Positions 7,076-13,856 of a DNA stretch of 26,719 nucleotides are shown piece after piece. Source of the DNA: a bacterium. GTDB lineage: Bacteria; Lindowbacteria; 2-12-FULL-62-27. Position 1 is the first letter of the stretch, and each line of letters begins with the position of its first letter. The notes beneath the pieces were generated by a model. That model ran no database searches, had not been told where the DNA came from, and saw nothing but the letters and a program-made list of their open reading frames with translations. Made by a program: the position numbers and the translations under genes. The stretch spans positions 1 through 26,719 of the forward strand of contig JACQOF010000050.1 in the NCBI GenBank assembly GCA_016202645.1, written 5' to 3'.

Positions 7076-9030
7076 AGAAGTTGCTCGTCGCGCCCCATGG
7101 CGTCCCGGAAACGGCATATCGGCCTTCGCCTGAAACCGAAAAGCGGATCATGGCCCATGTGGCCAAGTATCCGACAAAAATGGCGGCGACGATTCCCGTT
7201 CTCCATGAAATCCAGAACGAGGTTGGGTACATCAGCCGCGAGGGCGCCGCCTATGCGGCCGCGGTCACCGAAACGAGCGTCACGCACATTTATTCGGTCG
7301 CGACGTTTTACTCGATGTTTCATCTGGAACCCATCGGAAAATTCCACGTCCAGGTCTGCACCAACACATCCTGCGCCCTGAACGGCGCAAAAGACCTCGT
7401 CCGGCACTGCGGCCGGAAATTCGGGATTTCCGCCGGAGATACGTCCACCGACCGCAACATCACTCTCACGGAAGTCGAGTGCCTCGCGTCCTGCGGGTCC
7501 GGACCCTGCGTGCAGATCAACCGGGATTATTATGAATTCATGACACCCGAAAAACTCGACGGTGTCCTCGACTCGCTCCTCGCGGGTCGCCGGCCCGAGG
7601 GTCCCCGGCCGACCGCCCACATTGAGCTGACGCCGGATCGGGTGGTCTATAAGGACATCGAAAACGATATTGTGTCGCTGGACCGCTACCGTCAAACCGG
7701 CGGCTACGCGGGCCTGAAAAAGGCGCTGGGCATGAAGCCCGAGGACATCGCAAACGAAGTCGACGCCTCCGGCATCCGCGGTCTCGGCGGCGCGGGGTTT
7801 CCGACAGGGAAGAAGTGGAAGTTCCTTCCGAAAAATTACACCGGGCCCATCTATCTTTGCATCAACGCCGACGAGGGCGAGCCGGGGACGTTCAAAGACC
7901 GCGAAATCCTGCGGCGCCTCCCGCACCGGCTGATCGAAGGCGTTGTCATCGCCGGGTATGCCATCCGGGCTACCGAGGCTTACGTCTACATCCGCGGCGA
8001 ATTTTACGAGCCTTATGAGGTCCTGCAGAAGGCCGTCGACGAGGCCCGCGCGGCAGGGCTTGTCGGGAAAAATATTCTTGGCTCCGGGTTTTCCATGGAC
8101 CTCAAACTCCACACGGGCGCCGGCGCCTACATCTGCGGCGAGGAGACGGCCCTGCTGGAATCGCTTGAAGGCAAGCGCGGCGAGCCGCGCATCAAGCCCC
8201 CGTTTCCGGCGGTCAAGGGGCTTTTCGGATGTCCGACCATCATCAACAACGTCGAAACCATCGCGCAGGTCCCGGCCATCGTCGAGCGCGGCGCGGCCTG
8301 GTACCGCAAGCGCGGCACGGAAAAATCCCCGGGCACGCGGGTCTTTTGCGTCAGCGGCCACGTCGTCAAGCCCGGCTTGTATGAACTGCCGAACGGCACT
8401 CCCATGCGCGATTTGATTTTCGACTGGTGCGGCGGTCTCCGGCCCGGCCGCACACTCAAGGCCGTCATTCCCGGCGGGTCGTCGATGCCCGTCCTCACCG
8501 CGGACATGGCGATGCGAGCCACGATGTGCAACGAGTCTCTCATGGAAGTCGGCAAGAGTTACACCGGGTCCGGCGGCGTCATCGTCATGGACGACTCGAC
8601 CTGCATGGTCGGATTCCTCGCGCGGCTCATCAAATTCTACGAACACGAATCCTGCGGCCAGTGCACCCCCTGTCGCGAAGGATCGGCCTGGGCCCGCAAA
8701 ATCCTATACCGGATCGAGGCCGGCGGCGGCCGCGCGGATGACATCGAGACATTGCGGTCGATCGCCCGGGGCATCGACGGCAACACCATCTGCGCCCTGG
8801 GCGAGGCGACGGCATGGCCGATGGCGAGTTTCCTCCGGAATTTCGAAGCGGAATTCGCCGCGCACATCGAACAACAGGCATGCCCGTTCAAAAACGCGCC
8901 GTCGCCATCCTCTTCGTCATTCCCGCAGCCCTCTTCGTCATTCCCGCGAAAGCGGGAATCCAGTCTGCCCCGCGATGATCTGGATGCCCGCCTTCGCGGG
9001 CATGACGATCTGAACAGTTGCAGAAAATGA
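7072..9030 (+). CDS. nuoEF: fused NADH-quinone oxidoreductase subunits E and F
   Basis: A single 652-residue protein combining the 24-kDa and 51-kDa subunits of the NADH-oxidising module. The NuoE part (about 1-175) keeps its [2Fe-2S] ligands Cys96, Cys101, Cys137 and Cys141. The NuoF part (about 185-603) has the FMN/NADH-binding RGLGGAGFPTGKKW near 236 and the ADEGEPGT and GAYICGEETAL blocks. Its N3 [4Fe-4S] ligands are Cys528, Cys531, Cys534 and Cys574. The GTG at 7072 overlaps the nuoD stop. No stop or restart separates the E and F domains. Residues 604-652 are extra: a palindromic repeat has been read through as coding sequence. The stop overlaps the nuoG ATG. Confidence 0.95.
   Translation: MKKLLVAPHGVPETAYRPSPETEKRIMAHVAKYPTKMAATIPVLHEIQNEVGYISREGAAYAAAVTETSVTHIYSVATFYSMFHLEPIGKFHVQVCTNTSCALNGAKDLVRHCGRKFGISAGDTSTDRNITLTEVECLASCGSGPCVQINRDYYEFMTPEKLDGVLDSLLAGRRPEGPRPTAHIELTPDRVVYKDIENDIVSLDRYRQTGGYAGLKKALGMKPEDIANEVDASGIRGLGGAGFPTGKKWKFLPKNYTGPIYLCINADEGEPGTFKDREILRRLPHRLIEGVVIAGYAIRATEAYVYIRGEFYEPYEVLQKAVDEARAAGLVGKNILGSGFSMDLKLHTGAGAYICGEETALLESLEGKRGEPRIKPPFPAVKGLFGCPTIINNVETIAQVPAIVERGAAWYRKRGTEKSPGTRVFCVSGHVVKPGLYELPNGTPMRDLIFDWCGGLRPGRTLKAVIPGGSSMPVLTADMAMRATMCNESLMEVGKSYTGSGGVIVMDDSTCMVGFLARLIKFYEHESCGQCTPCREGSAWARKILYRIEAGGGRADDIETLRSIARGIDGNTICALGEATAWPMASFLRNFEAEFAAHIEQQACPFKNAPSPSSSSFPQPSSSFPRKRESSLPRDDLDARLRGHDDLNSCRK
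8914..9008. repeat. REP-like palindromic repeat forming the nuoEF 3' end
   Basis: A 30-base unit at 8934-8963 contains the stem ATTCCCGC-GAAA-GCGGGAAT. It is followed by an inverted, diverged partner at 8980-9008 with the stem TGCCCGC-CTTC-GCGGGCA. A partial copy precedes it at about 8914-8926. The 8934-8963 unit recurs identically at 10585-10614. Translated, it gives the PRKRESS...DARLRGHDD peptide known from repeat insertions in many bacterial proteins. Confidence 0.9.
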
Positions 9031-10553
9031 TCAACTTCTTTGTTGACGGCAAGCCCGTCCAAGCCCCGGAGGGATCCATGGTCATCCAGGCCGCGCACGA
9101 CGCCAAAGCCGCCGAGATCCCCTATTTCTGTTATCACCCCGCCCTCAAACCCGCGGGACTCTGCCGGATGTGCCTCGTCGAAATCGAAGGCGCCCCGAAA
9201 CTTCAGGCGTCCTGCACCACGCCCATTTCAGAAGGCATGAAAGTCATCACGAAATCGGCGCGGGTCGCTCAGGCCCGCAAGGACGTGCTCGAATTCTATC
9301 TGCTGAATCACCCTCTCGATTGCCCCATCTGCGACAAGGCCGGCGAGTGCATGCTTCAGGACTACACCTTCGCCCACGCCCGGCAGAACTCGCGCTTCCG
9401 GGACGGCGAAAAACGCCGCTACAACTACGAGGACCTCGGGCCGAAACTTTTCCGGGACATGGACCGCTGTGTGCACTGTCTCCGGTGCGTCCGGTTTTGC
9501 GAGGAAATCGTCGGTGACGACAACCTGAGCGTTTTCCAGCGCGGCAATCATACCGACATTTCGATCTTCGGCAGTCCCGTTGTCAACGACTTCGCCCTCA
9601 ACATCGCCGAACTCTGCCCCGTCGGCGCGCTGGTGTCGAAGGATTTTCTATACCAGTCGCGCGTGTGGCACCTCAAGAAAACGGAAACCATCTGCACCTC
9701 CTGCGCCACCGGGTGCAATATTTACATGGAGAGCAAGGACCAGGAGGTCAAGCGCATCACGCCGCGGATCAACAAGGCCGTGAACGACCACTGGATCTGC
9801 GATTACGGCCGGCTCAATTACAAATACGTGAACGGCGATCAGCGCGTCCAGGAAGCCGTGTCGCGCGAATCCGGAGAGATTGCCGTCACAACCCCGGAGG
9901 ACTTATCTGCCCGGATTGCAGACTTGCTCGGCCGGACCCCCAAAGACCGCGCGGGGTTTCTCATCACGCCCGAGGCCACCAACGAGGAGATTTTCGAGTT
10001 CCGCCGCCTGGCCGAAAAAGTCGTCGCCACCCCGAACTTCGCCTACGGCCTCGTCCCGCCCGAGGAGGGCAAACTCGATTTCCTCCGCAACCGCGACAAA
10101 TTCCCGAATTCGGCGGGCGTCCGCAGGATCGGAGCATCCTCCGGACTTGGATTTAACGGGATGAAAATCGTCGAGAAAGCCGAATCCGGCGATCTGGACG
10201 TTCTGGTTCTCTTCTATCCGCACAGCGTCATCAAGCATCCAAATGGCGCCGCTCTCCTCACGCGCCTGGCCGGCGCCCTCTCAAAGGTAAAAACATCCGT
10301 CGTGATCGACTACCTCAAAAGCCCGGCCTCGGACGCCGCCACATGGCTCATCCCGGGCCTGACCCACGCCGAAAAAAACGGCACCATGGACAACGCCCAG
10401 GGCATGACCCAGAAAATCCGCCGCGCGATCTTCCCCTCGCCGGCAGTCATCCCCGAAAAGGATTTGCTCGTCCGCATTTCAACCGCTCTCTCTGAAAAGG
10501 GAGAGAGGGAGAAAGGGAGAAAGGGAGAAAGGGAATCCGCCGCCACAACCTGA
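9027..10553 (+). CDS. nuoG: NADH-quinone oxidoreductase subunit G (short form)
   Basis: Iron-sulfur subunit of the NADH module. Ligands visible: N1b [2Fe-2S] at Cys35, Cys46, Cys49 and Cys63; N5 at His95, Cys99, Cys102 and Cys108; N4 at Cys148, Cys151, Cys154 and Cys197; and the extra N7 cluster CX2CX3CX27C at Cys223, 226, 230 and 258. At 508 residues it lacks much of the molybdopterin-fold domain of longer homologues (E. coli about 908). The ATG at 9027 (ATGA overlap with nuoEF) is preferred over a TTG at 9018. The last 20 or so residues, rich in GEREKGRKGE, come from a purine octamer repeat. No nuoH follows. Confidence 0.95.
   Translation: MINFFVDGKPVQAPEGSMVIQAAHDAKAAEIPYFCYHPALKPAGLCRMCLVEIEGAPKLQASCTTPISEGMKVITKSARVAQARKDVLEFYLLNHPLDCPICDKAGECMLQDYTFAHARQNSRFRDGEKRRYNYEDLGPKLFRDMDRCVHCLRCVRFCEEIVGDDNLSVFQRGNHTDISIFGSPVVNDFALNIAELCPVGALVSKDFLYQSRVWHLKKTETICTSCATGCNIYMESKDQEVKRITPRINKAVNDHWICDYGRLNYKYVNGDQRVQEAVSRESGEIAVTTPEDLSARIADLLGRTPKDRAGFLITPEATNEEIFEFRRLAEKVVATPNFAYGLVPPEEGKLDFLRNRDKFPNSAGVRRIGASSGLGFNGMKIVEKAESGDLDVLVLFYPHSVIKHPNGAALLTRLAGALSKVKTSVVIDYLKSPASDAATWLIPGLTHAEKNGTMDNAQGMTQKIRRAIFPSPAVIPEKDLLVRISTALSEKGEREKGRKGERESAATT
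10499..10534. repeat. purine octamer tandem repeat in the nuoG 3' end
   Basis: Tandem GGGAGAGA/GGGAGAAA octamers, four full copies and part of a fifth, encode the charged tail of NuoG. The complementary octamers occur again at 22098-22129 inside another gene. Confidence 0.8.
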
Positions 10554-10584
10554 TGTCCCAACCAACCCTTCCCCCCTTATTTTC

Positions 10585-10614
10585 TTCGTCATTCCCGCGA
10601 AAGCGGGAATCCAG
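10585..10614. repeat. REP-like palindrome, second copy
   Basis: Identical over 30 bases to 8934-8963, with the stem ATTCCCGC-GAAA-GCGGGAAT. It stands alone, without the inverted partner, between nuoG and the transposase element. It is noncoding here. Confidence 0.85.
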
Positions 10615-10634
10615 AACCGCCTTCTCACAGACCA

Positions 10635-11648
10635 GAGCTCAGACCGTAAGTTGTTAAGTTATTGGGAGGGAGAACCATGAATCCACGACGAATTCGTGAA
10701 CCGGGGTACTATTTTCATGTAACAGCACGAGGAAACAATCGGCAGGATATTTTTCAAACGAATGAGGATAAGGTTGACTATGTCAGGAGAATTGGAAATA
10801 TTTTTCCGGCCAGCCAAATCCGACTGCTGTGTGCCGCTCTGATGACAAATCATGTTCACTTGCTTGTCCAAGACGTTCTAGGGGGAGGGCTTCCACCGGC
10901 CATGCAACGACTCCAAGGGGGCTACGCGCAGGCTTGGAACCACCGGCATCGTCGAACCGGCCATGTTTATGGAGCACGATACCACGCCGAACCCGTTGAG
11001 AGTGAAGCCCATTTGATTTATGGCTCCTGCTATATCCACAACAACCCCGTCGAAGCCGGTCTCGTCACAGCAGCGGAAGAATATCGATGGAGCAGCGCCC
11101 GGGCTTACTTGGGCCAAAAATCAGAGTTTGACGTATCAACAGATCTCATTTTGGAACTCTGTGGCGGGCCTCGGAATTATGCCGTATTATTGAGGGAATC
11201 ACTGGCGTTGCCGTCGACCGAAAATGAGCATTTGCCGGGAGCGGAGCAGGTCCGGGAGCTATGGGCAGCCGGATCGGTCCAGTTTCGGGACAAGCTGGAA
11301 AGCATTGTGGAGCGCAGATCGGATCGAAGAAAGCATCACCGCAGGCCCAAGGGGCTGTCCCTCGAAAAAATATGGGTGGAAGTAAGCCACCGAACCGGCA
11401 TTGGCCGAGAGGATATTAGCGGTCCAAGTCGGTCTCGTCGGATTACAAAAGCCAGGGCATTTTTCTGCGCATTGGCGCGCCGTGAAGGCATCGCGACATC
11501 CACAATCGCAGGAGAAATTGCCCGAACAAGGCCCGCTGTCGTTCAATTGGCAGACAGCTTCCAAAAATCACCCCACCGAAATGATTGATCCCATAAGTCC
11601 CCACCCCAGTTCCATCAACCAAAACTTAACAACTTACGGTCTGAGCTC
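10635..11648 (+). mobile_element. RAYT transposase unit bounded by 26-bp inverted repeats
   Basis: A perfect 26-bp inverted repeat occupies 10635-10660 (begins GAGCTCAGACCGTAAGTT) and 11623-11648 (begins AACTTAACAACTTACGG). Between them is one Y1/HUH transposase gene. No target duplication was identified at the outer ends. HUH enzymes normally act on hairpins rather than on classical terminal inverted repeats, so these arms may instead be paired repeat-family copies. Confidence 0.75.
10677..11588 (+). CDS. REP-associated tyrosine transposase (Y1_Tnp/HUH, RAYT-type)
   Basis: A 303-residue single-strand DNA transposase of the IS200/IS605-related Y1 superfamily. It has the N-terminal YYFHVTARGNNRQ start typical of RAYTs, the metal-binding HUH motif His59-x-His61 in TNHVHLL, and the likely catalytic Tyr119 in CYIHNNPVEAGLV. 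A basic region follows (about 210-230), then a helix-turn-helix-like C-terminus. The ATG at 10677 is preceded by GGGAGGGAGA; an in-frame TTG at 10662 is less likely. Codon use is less GC-biased than in nuo, consistent with acquisition. The reading frame looks intact. Confidence 0.92.
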   Translation: MNPRRIREPGYYFHVTARGNNRQDIFQTNEDKVDYVRRIGNIFPASQIRLLCAALMTNHVHLLVQDVLGGGLPPAMQRLQGGYAQAWNHRHRRTGHVYGARYHAEPVESEAHLIYGSCYIHNNPVEAGLVTAAEEYRWSSARAYLGQKSEFDVSTDLILELCGGPRNYAVLLRESLALPSTENEHLPGAEQVRELWAAGSVQFRDKLESIVERRSDRRKHHRRPKGLSLEKIWVEVSHRTGIGREDISGPSRSRRITKARAFFCALARREGIATSTIAGEIARTRPAVVQLADSFQKSPHRND

Positions 11649-11669
11649 GGCTAAATGAGCTCGGCTAAA
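11642..11669. repeat. 14-bp direct tandem repeat at the element's right edge
   Basis: TGAGCTCGGCTAAA occurs twice in a row (11642-11655 and 11656-11669), the first copy overlapping the outer end of the right inverted repeat. It may mark an old junction of the element. Confidence 0.7.
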
Positions 11670-11676
11670 AATATCA

Positions 11677-11735
11677 GCATGACCTCCTTTTTTGTGGTGT
11701 TGTCTTTCACCAACAACACCTTAGCGAGGTCATGC
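11677..11735. repeat. long interrupted stem-loop
   Basis: The outer arms GCATGACCTC (11677-11686) and GAGGTCATGC (11726-11735) are perfectly complementary. Inner arms GGTGTTG (11696-11702) and CAACACC (11714-11720) pair across an 11-base loop, with internal bulges between. This bulged, REP-like hairpin lies just downstream of the transposase unit. It is a plausible substrate for that enzyme, by inference. Confidence 0.7.
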
Positions 11736-11941
11736 ATCATTTTTCAACTAATTTTAGGACATTCTCAATGTCAGCCATGAATTTAGTTGTTGTGTGGACC
11801 ATAATTGGGCTGTCTGGTCTGGTGATGATTAAAACCATGACCGGATATTATGACACAATGGGGTTAATATTATTCATGGTTGGGTTATCTATGGGAATAA
11901 AAGGAAAATGGAAAGCGCATGATAGAAAACCCCCGGGGTGA
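11732..11941 (+). CDS. hypothetical small membrane protein
   Basis: A 69-residue product with two predicted membrane segments, about residues 17-35 (LVVVWTIIGLSGLVMI) and 41-56 (TMGLILFMVGLSMGI), and a short basic tail. An in-frame ATG at 11768 would give 57 residues and remove the part that overlaps the stem-loop. DNA here is clearly more AT-rich than the flanking genes, suggesting foreign origin. It sits between the transposase unit and a third copy of its end repeat. No family is recognised, and it may be a chance ORF. Confidence 0.4.
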   Translation: MHHFSTNFRTFSMSAMNLVVVWTIIGLSGLVMIKTMTGYYDTMGLILFMVGLSMGIKGKWKAHDRKPPG

Positions 11942-11972
11942 CTGGAGGCCCCGCCCGAATTGAAAATTGAAT

Positions 11973-11998
11973 AACTTAATAACTTACGGTCTGAGCGC
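11973..11998. repeat. third copy of the transposase-unit end repeat
   Basis: Matches the repeat at 11623-11648 in 24 of 26 positions and in the same orientation, about 325 bases downstream. It suggests either a larger nested element (10635-11998) carrying the small membrane-protein ORF, or a dispersed repeat family mobilised by the transposase. Confidence 0.8.
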
Positions 11999-12022
11999 GG
12001 TCGTGCGGTCGTGGCGATCCAC

Positions 12023-12043
12023 CTTCCCCCTCAAGGGGGGAAG
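12023..12043. repeat. palindrome CTTCCCCC-TCAA-GGGGGGAAG, copy 1
   Basis: A 21-base hairpin with a TCAA loop, identical to 13759-13779. The two copies bracket the coiled-coil and carbamoyltransferase genes. No T-run follows on either strand, so a terminator role is uncertain. Confidence 0.75.
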
Positions 12044-12065
12044 AGGGAGTGGGCAAGTTACGACC

Positions 12066-12102
12066 TGACGGCTATTCGATATACCGCCGCTCGCGCGTTT
12101 TG
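12066..12102 (-). pseudogene. duplicated 3' end of a ygeW-like gene
   Basis: Matches the ygeW 3' end (12511-12547) at 32 of 37 positions without gaps. Read on the minus strand it gives KTRERRYIE followed by TAG, against KTRVPRYIE-TAG in the intact gene. Three of the five differences are synonymous third-position changes, and the match continues 6 bases past the stop. It is therefore a diverged coding remnant rather than a recent copy. Nothing further upstream of the remnant resembles ygeW. Confidence 0.65.
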
Positions 12103-12168
12103 GGGGGTCCCCATGCTGTCAACCTGACACCTGGATGGCAGTGTTTCTGTTTTCTTACTGGCGGGTTG

Positions 12169-12447
12169 TCAGATTTTATCCAAAATCCTCATAATAGCTT
12201 TGGTGTGAATGTCCGACACCTTTTTGAGACTGGCCGTTTGTTCTTCGAGTCTGTCATTTCGGCGCACCATCTCCGCAAACATTTTCTGATTTTCATGGCG
12301 CATCTCGACCATGTCCCGCCGCGTCTCAGCCATGTCTTGCCGCGCCTGCCGTTGCATGTCGACCAGAGACACGCTCACCCGCTTGAGCACTTGAAGATCT
12401 CTCTTCGCCCACCACGGAAGATTGTTCGAGCCGTTGCTTTTTCCCAT
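12169..12447 (-). CDS. hypothetical coiled-coil protein
   Basis: A 92-residue protein with no signal peptide. It begins MGKSNGSNNLPWWAKRDL and continues as one long amphipathic helix (about 20-90) rich in Met, Arg, Glu and Gln. Near-repeats such as DMAETRRDMVEMRHENQKM suggest a coiled coil. A GGAGG Shine-Dalgarno sequence (12457-12461) sits 9 bases before the ATG. It follows ygeW on the same strand by 69 bases. No family is recognised. It is flanked by the intact and the remnant ygeW 3' ends, so it may have been inserted there. Confidence 0.65.
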   Translation of the reverse strand: MGKSNGSNNLPWWAKRDLQVLKRVSVSLVDMQRQARQDMAETRRDMVEMRHENQKMFAEMVRRNDRLEEQTASLKKVSDIHTKAIMRILDKI

Positions 12448-12467
12448 GCGTCATGGCCTCCAGACAG

Positions 12468-12496
12468 AGGCTATCAAATCGGCGCGACCTTGTCAA
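12468..12496 (-). promoter_or_regulatory. candidate promoter for the coiled-coil gene
   Basis: On the minus strand, TTGACA (12491-12496) is followed after 17 bases by TAGCCT (12468-12473). The -35 is perfect and the -10 weak. The predicted start lies almost at the Shine-Dalgarno sequence, giving a very short leader. Confidence 0.35.
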
Positions 12497-12516
12497 AAAC
12501 TGACGGCCCGTGACGG

Positions 12517-13713
12517 CTATTCAATATACCGCGGCACTCGTGTTTTGAGCAGAGCCGCCAGGGTCTTCGCCGGATTTTTGACGCGGGACAGCACGATCAT
12601 CGACGCGATGATGAAGGGTTTGAAGCCCGCTTCCTGGTAGGTTGGGATGCGGTATTTTTCGAAAACCTTGGCGGAGACTTCGCCCTCCCTGCAGGATACG
12701 CCCGTGATGTCCGCCGGGAGGCAGTGCATGTAGAGGGCCTTGCCGCCTTTCGTTTTGGACATCAGCCTCTCGTTGCATTCCCAGTTCTTGAACCGCGCGT
12801 TGTTTTCCAGACAGCGCTTTTCCAGATCCTTGAGCGCGTCGCGCTGGCCCGCCCTAAGCAGTTGCGTCCGTTCCTCCATGACCTTCATCGGCGCCCAGCT
12901 TTTGGGGTAGACGATGTCGGCGTTTTTGAAGGCCTCCTCCATGCTGTGCGTTACTGTGAATGATCCGCCCGACTGTTTCGACTGTTTTTCCGAGACTTTC
13001 AGCGTGTCGGGAATGAGATCGTAGCCTTCCGGATACGCCAGGGAGACCTCCATCCCGAAGCGGCTCATGAGACCGATGATGCCCTGCGGGACTGAGAGGG
13101 GTTTGCCGTAACTGGGCGAGAAGGCCCACGTCATCGCGATTTTCTTTCCCTTGAGTTTGTCCAGCCCACCGAAGACCTGCTTCAGGTGGCACAAGTCCGC
13201 CATGCTCTGGGTCGGGTGGTCGATGTCGCACTGGAGATTGACGATGTTCGGCCGCTGGGCCAGCACGCCCTTTTTGAATCCCTCGTCCAGGGCCGAGCCG
13301 ACTTCCCGCATGTACTTGTTGCCCTCGTGAATGTACATGTCGTCCCGGATCCCGATGACCTTCGTGAGAAACGAAATCATGTTGGCGGTTTCACGGACGG
13401 TTTCCCCGTGCGCGATCTGGGATTTGCCTTCGTCGAGGTCCTGGACCGCAAGTCCGAGGAGGTTCGACGCGGAGGCGAAGGAGAAGCGGGTGCGGGTGGA
13501 GTTATCGCGGAAGTTGGACACCGCCAGTCCCGACTTGAAGAGAACGCAGGAGATGTTCGATTCATAAAGTCCCTTGAGAATTTCAGCTGTCAGCAAAGTC
13601 CCGCGGATGTCCGCGTCGGATTTTTCCCAGGTCAGGAGAAAATCCTTTCCGTGCATGTCCATCCTGAGTTTTGAAAGTTCCTTGATCTTCGATGCGATGC
13701 CGTCTTGGGCCAT
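12517..13713 (-). CDS. ygeW: knotted carbamoyltransferase, YgeW type
   Basis: A 398-residue member of the aspartate/ornithine carbamoyltransferase superfamily. The length and the C-terminus match YgeW (E. coli 396). The carbamoyl-phosphate motif is STRTR at residues 72-76; DHPTQS is at 165-170 and HCLPAD begins at His330. The physiological substrate of YgeW is unsettled; in enterics it sits with purine or ureide catabolism genes. None are nearby here, nor are carbamate kinase or arginine genes. The ATG has AAGGAG 7 bases upstream. It faces away from lgt, with overlapping promoters in between. Confidence 0.9.
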   Translation of the reverse strand: MAQDGIASKIKELSKLRMDMHGKDFLLTWEKSDADIRGTLLTAEILKGLYESNISCVLFKSGLAVSNFRDNSTRTRFSFASASNLLGLAVQDLDEGKSQIAHGETVRETANMISFLTKVIGIRDDMYIHEGNKYMREVGSALDEGFKKGVLAQRPNIVNLQCDIDHPTQSMADLCHLKQVFGGLDKLKGKKIAMTWAFSPSYGKPLSVPQGIIGLMSRFGMEVSLAYPEGYDLIPDTLKVSEKQSKQSGGSFTVTHSMEEAFKNADIVYPKSWAPMKVMEERTQLLRAGQRDALKDLEKRCLENNARFKNWECNERLMSKTKGGKALYMHCLPADITGVSCREGEVSAKVFEKYRIPTYQEAGFKPFIIASMIVLSRVKNPAKTLAALLKTRVPRYIE

Positions 13714-13758
13714 GGTCTTGCTCCTTCAAATAGTGTCCGGGGGAAACCCCCCATCCAT

Positions 13759-13779
13759 CTTCCCCCTCAAGGGGGGAAG
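13759..13779. repeat. palindrome CTTCCCCC-TCAA-GGGGGGAAG, copy 2
   Basis: Identical to 12023-12043. Here it lies in the predicted 5' leader of ygeW, between its promoter and Shine-Dalgarno sequence, so it would form a hairpin in that leader. Confidence 0.75.
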
Positions 13780-13799
13780 AGGTGTATCCAAGAGCGGGA

Positions 13800-13827
13800 A
13801 TTCTAACTTGAACACGCCAACTTGCAA
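13800..13827 (-). promoter_or_regulatory. predicted ygeW promoter
   Basis: On the minus strand, TTGCAA (13822-13827) and TAGAAT (13800-13805) are separated by 16 bases. Transcription would start near 13793, leaving a leader of about 80 bases that contains the palindrome at 13759-13779. Confidence 0.5.
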
Positions 13828-13835
13828 CTTATACC
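13808..13835 (+). promoter_or_regulatory. predicted lgt operon promoter
   Basis: TTGAAC (13808-13813) and TATACC (13830-13835) are separated by 16 bases on the plus strand, with lgt starting 22 bases later. It overlaps the ygeW promoter almost completely in the opposite direction, so the two probably compete. Confidence 0.5.
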
Positions 13836-13856
13836 GCCCAATGGGAAAGTCCCCCC

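Noticed and set aside
5828-7117. Long open frame of 429 codons on the minus strand, opposite nuoD
   Set aside because: It is antisense to a gene with clear NuoD signatures, has no recognisable motif, and reflects the GC-rich codon bias of the real gene.
6985-8646. Open frame of 553 codons on the minus strand, opposite nuoEF
   Set aside because: A shadow of nuoEF. The composition is Asp/Gly/Arg-rich without domains, and all cofactor motifs lie on the plus strand.
10585-10614. REP palindrome as the rho-independent terminator of nuo
   Set aside because: No T-run follows, and the identical sequence is coding at 8934-8963, so it behaves as a dispersed repeat.
12049-12513. Plus-strand frame of 154 codons across the coiled-coil gene
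   Set aside because: The minus-strand gene has a GGAGG site at proper spacing and a helical product, while the plus frame is His/Arg/Pro-rich antisense.
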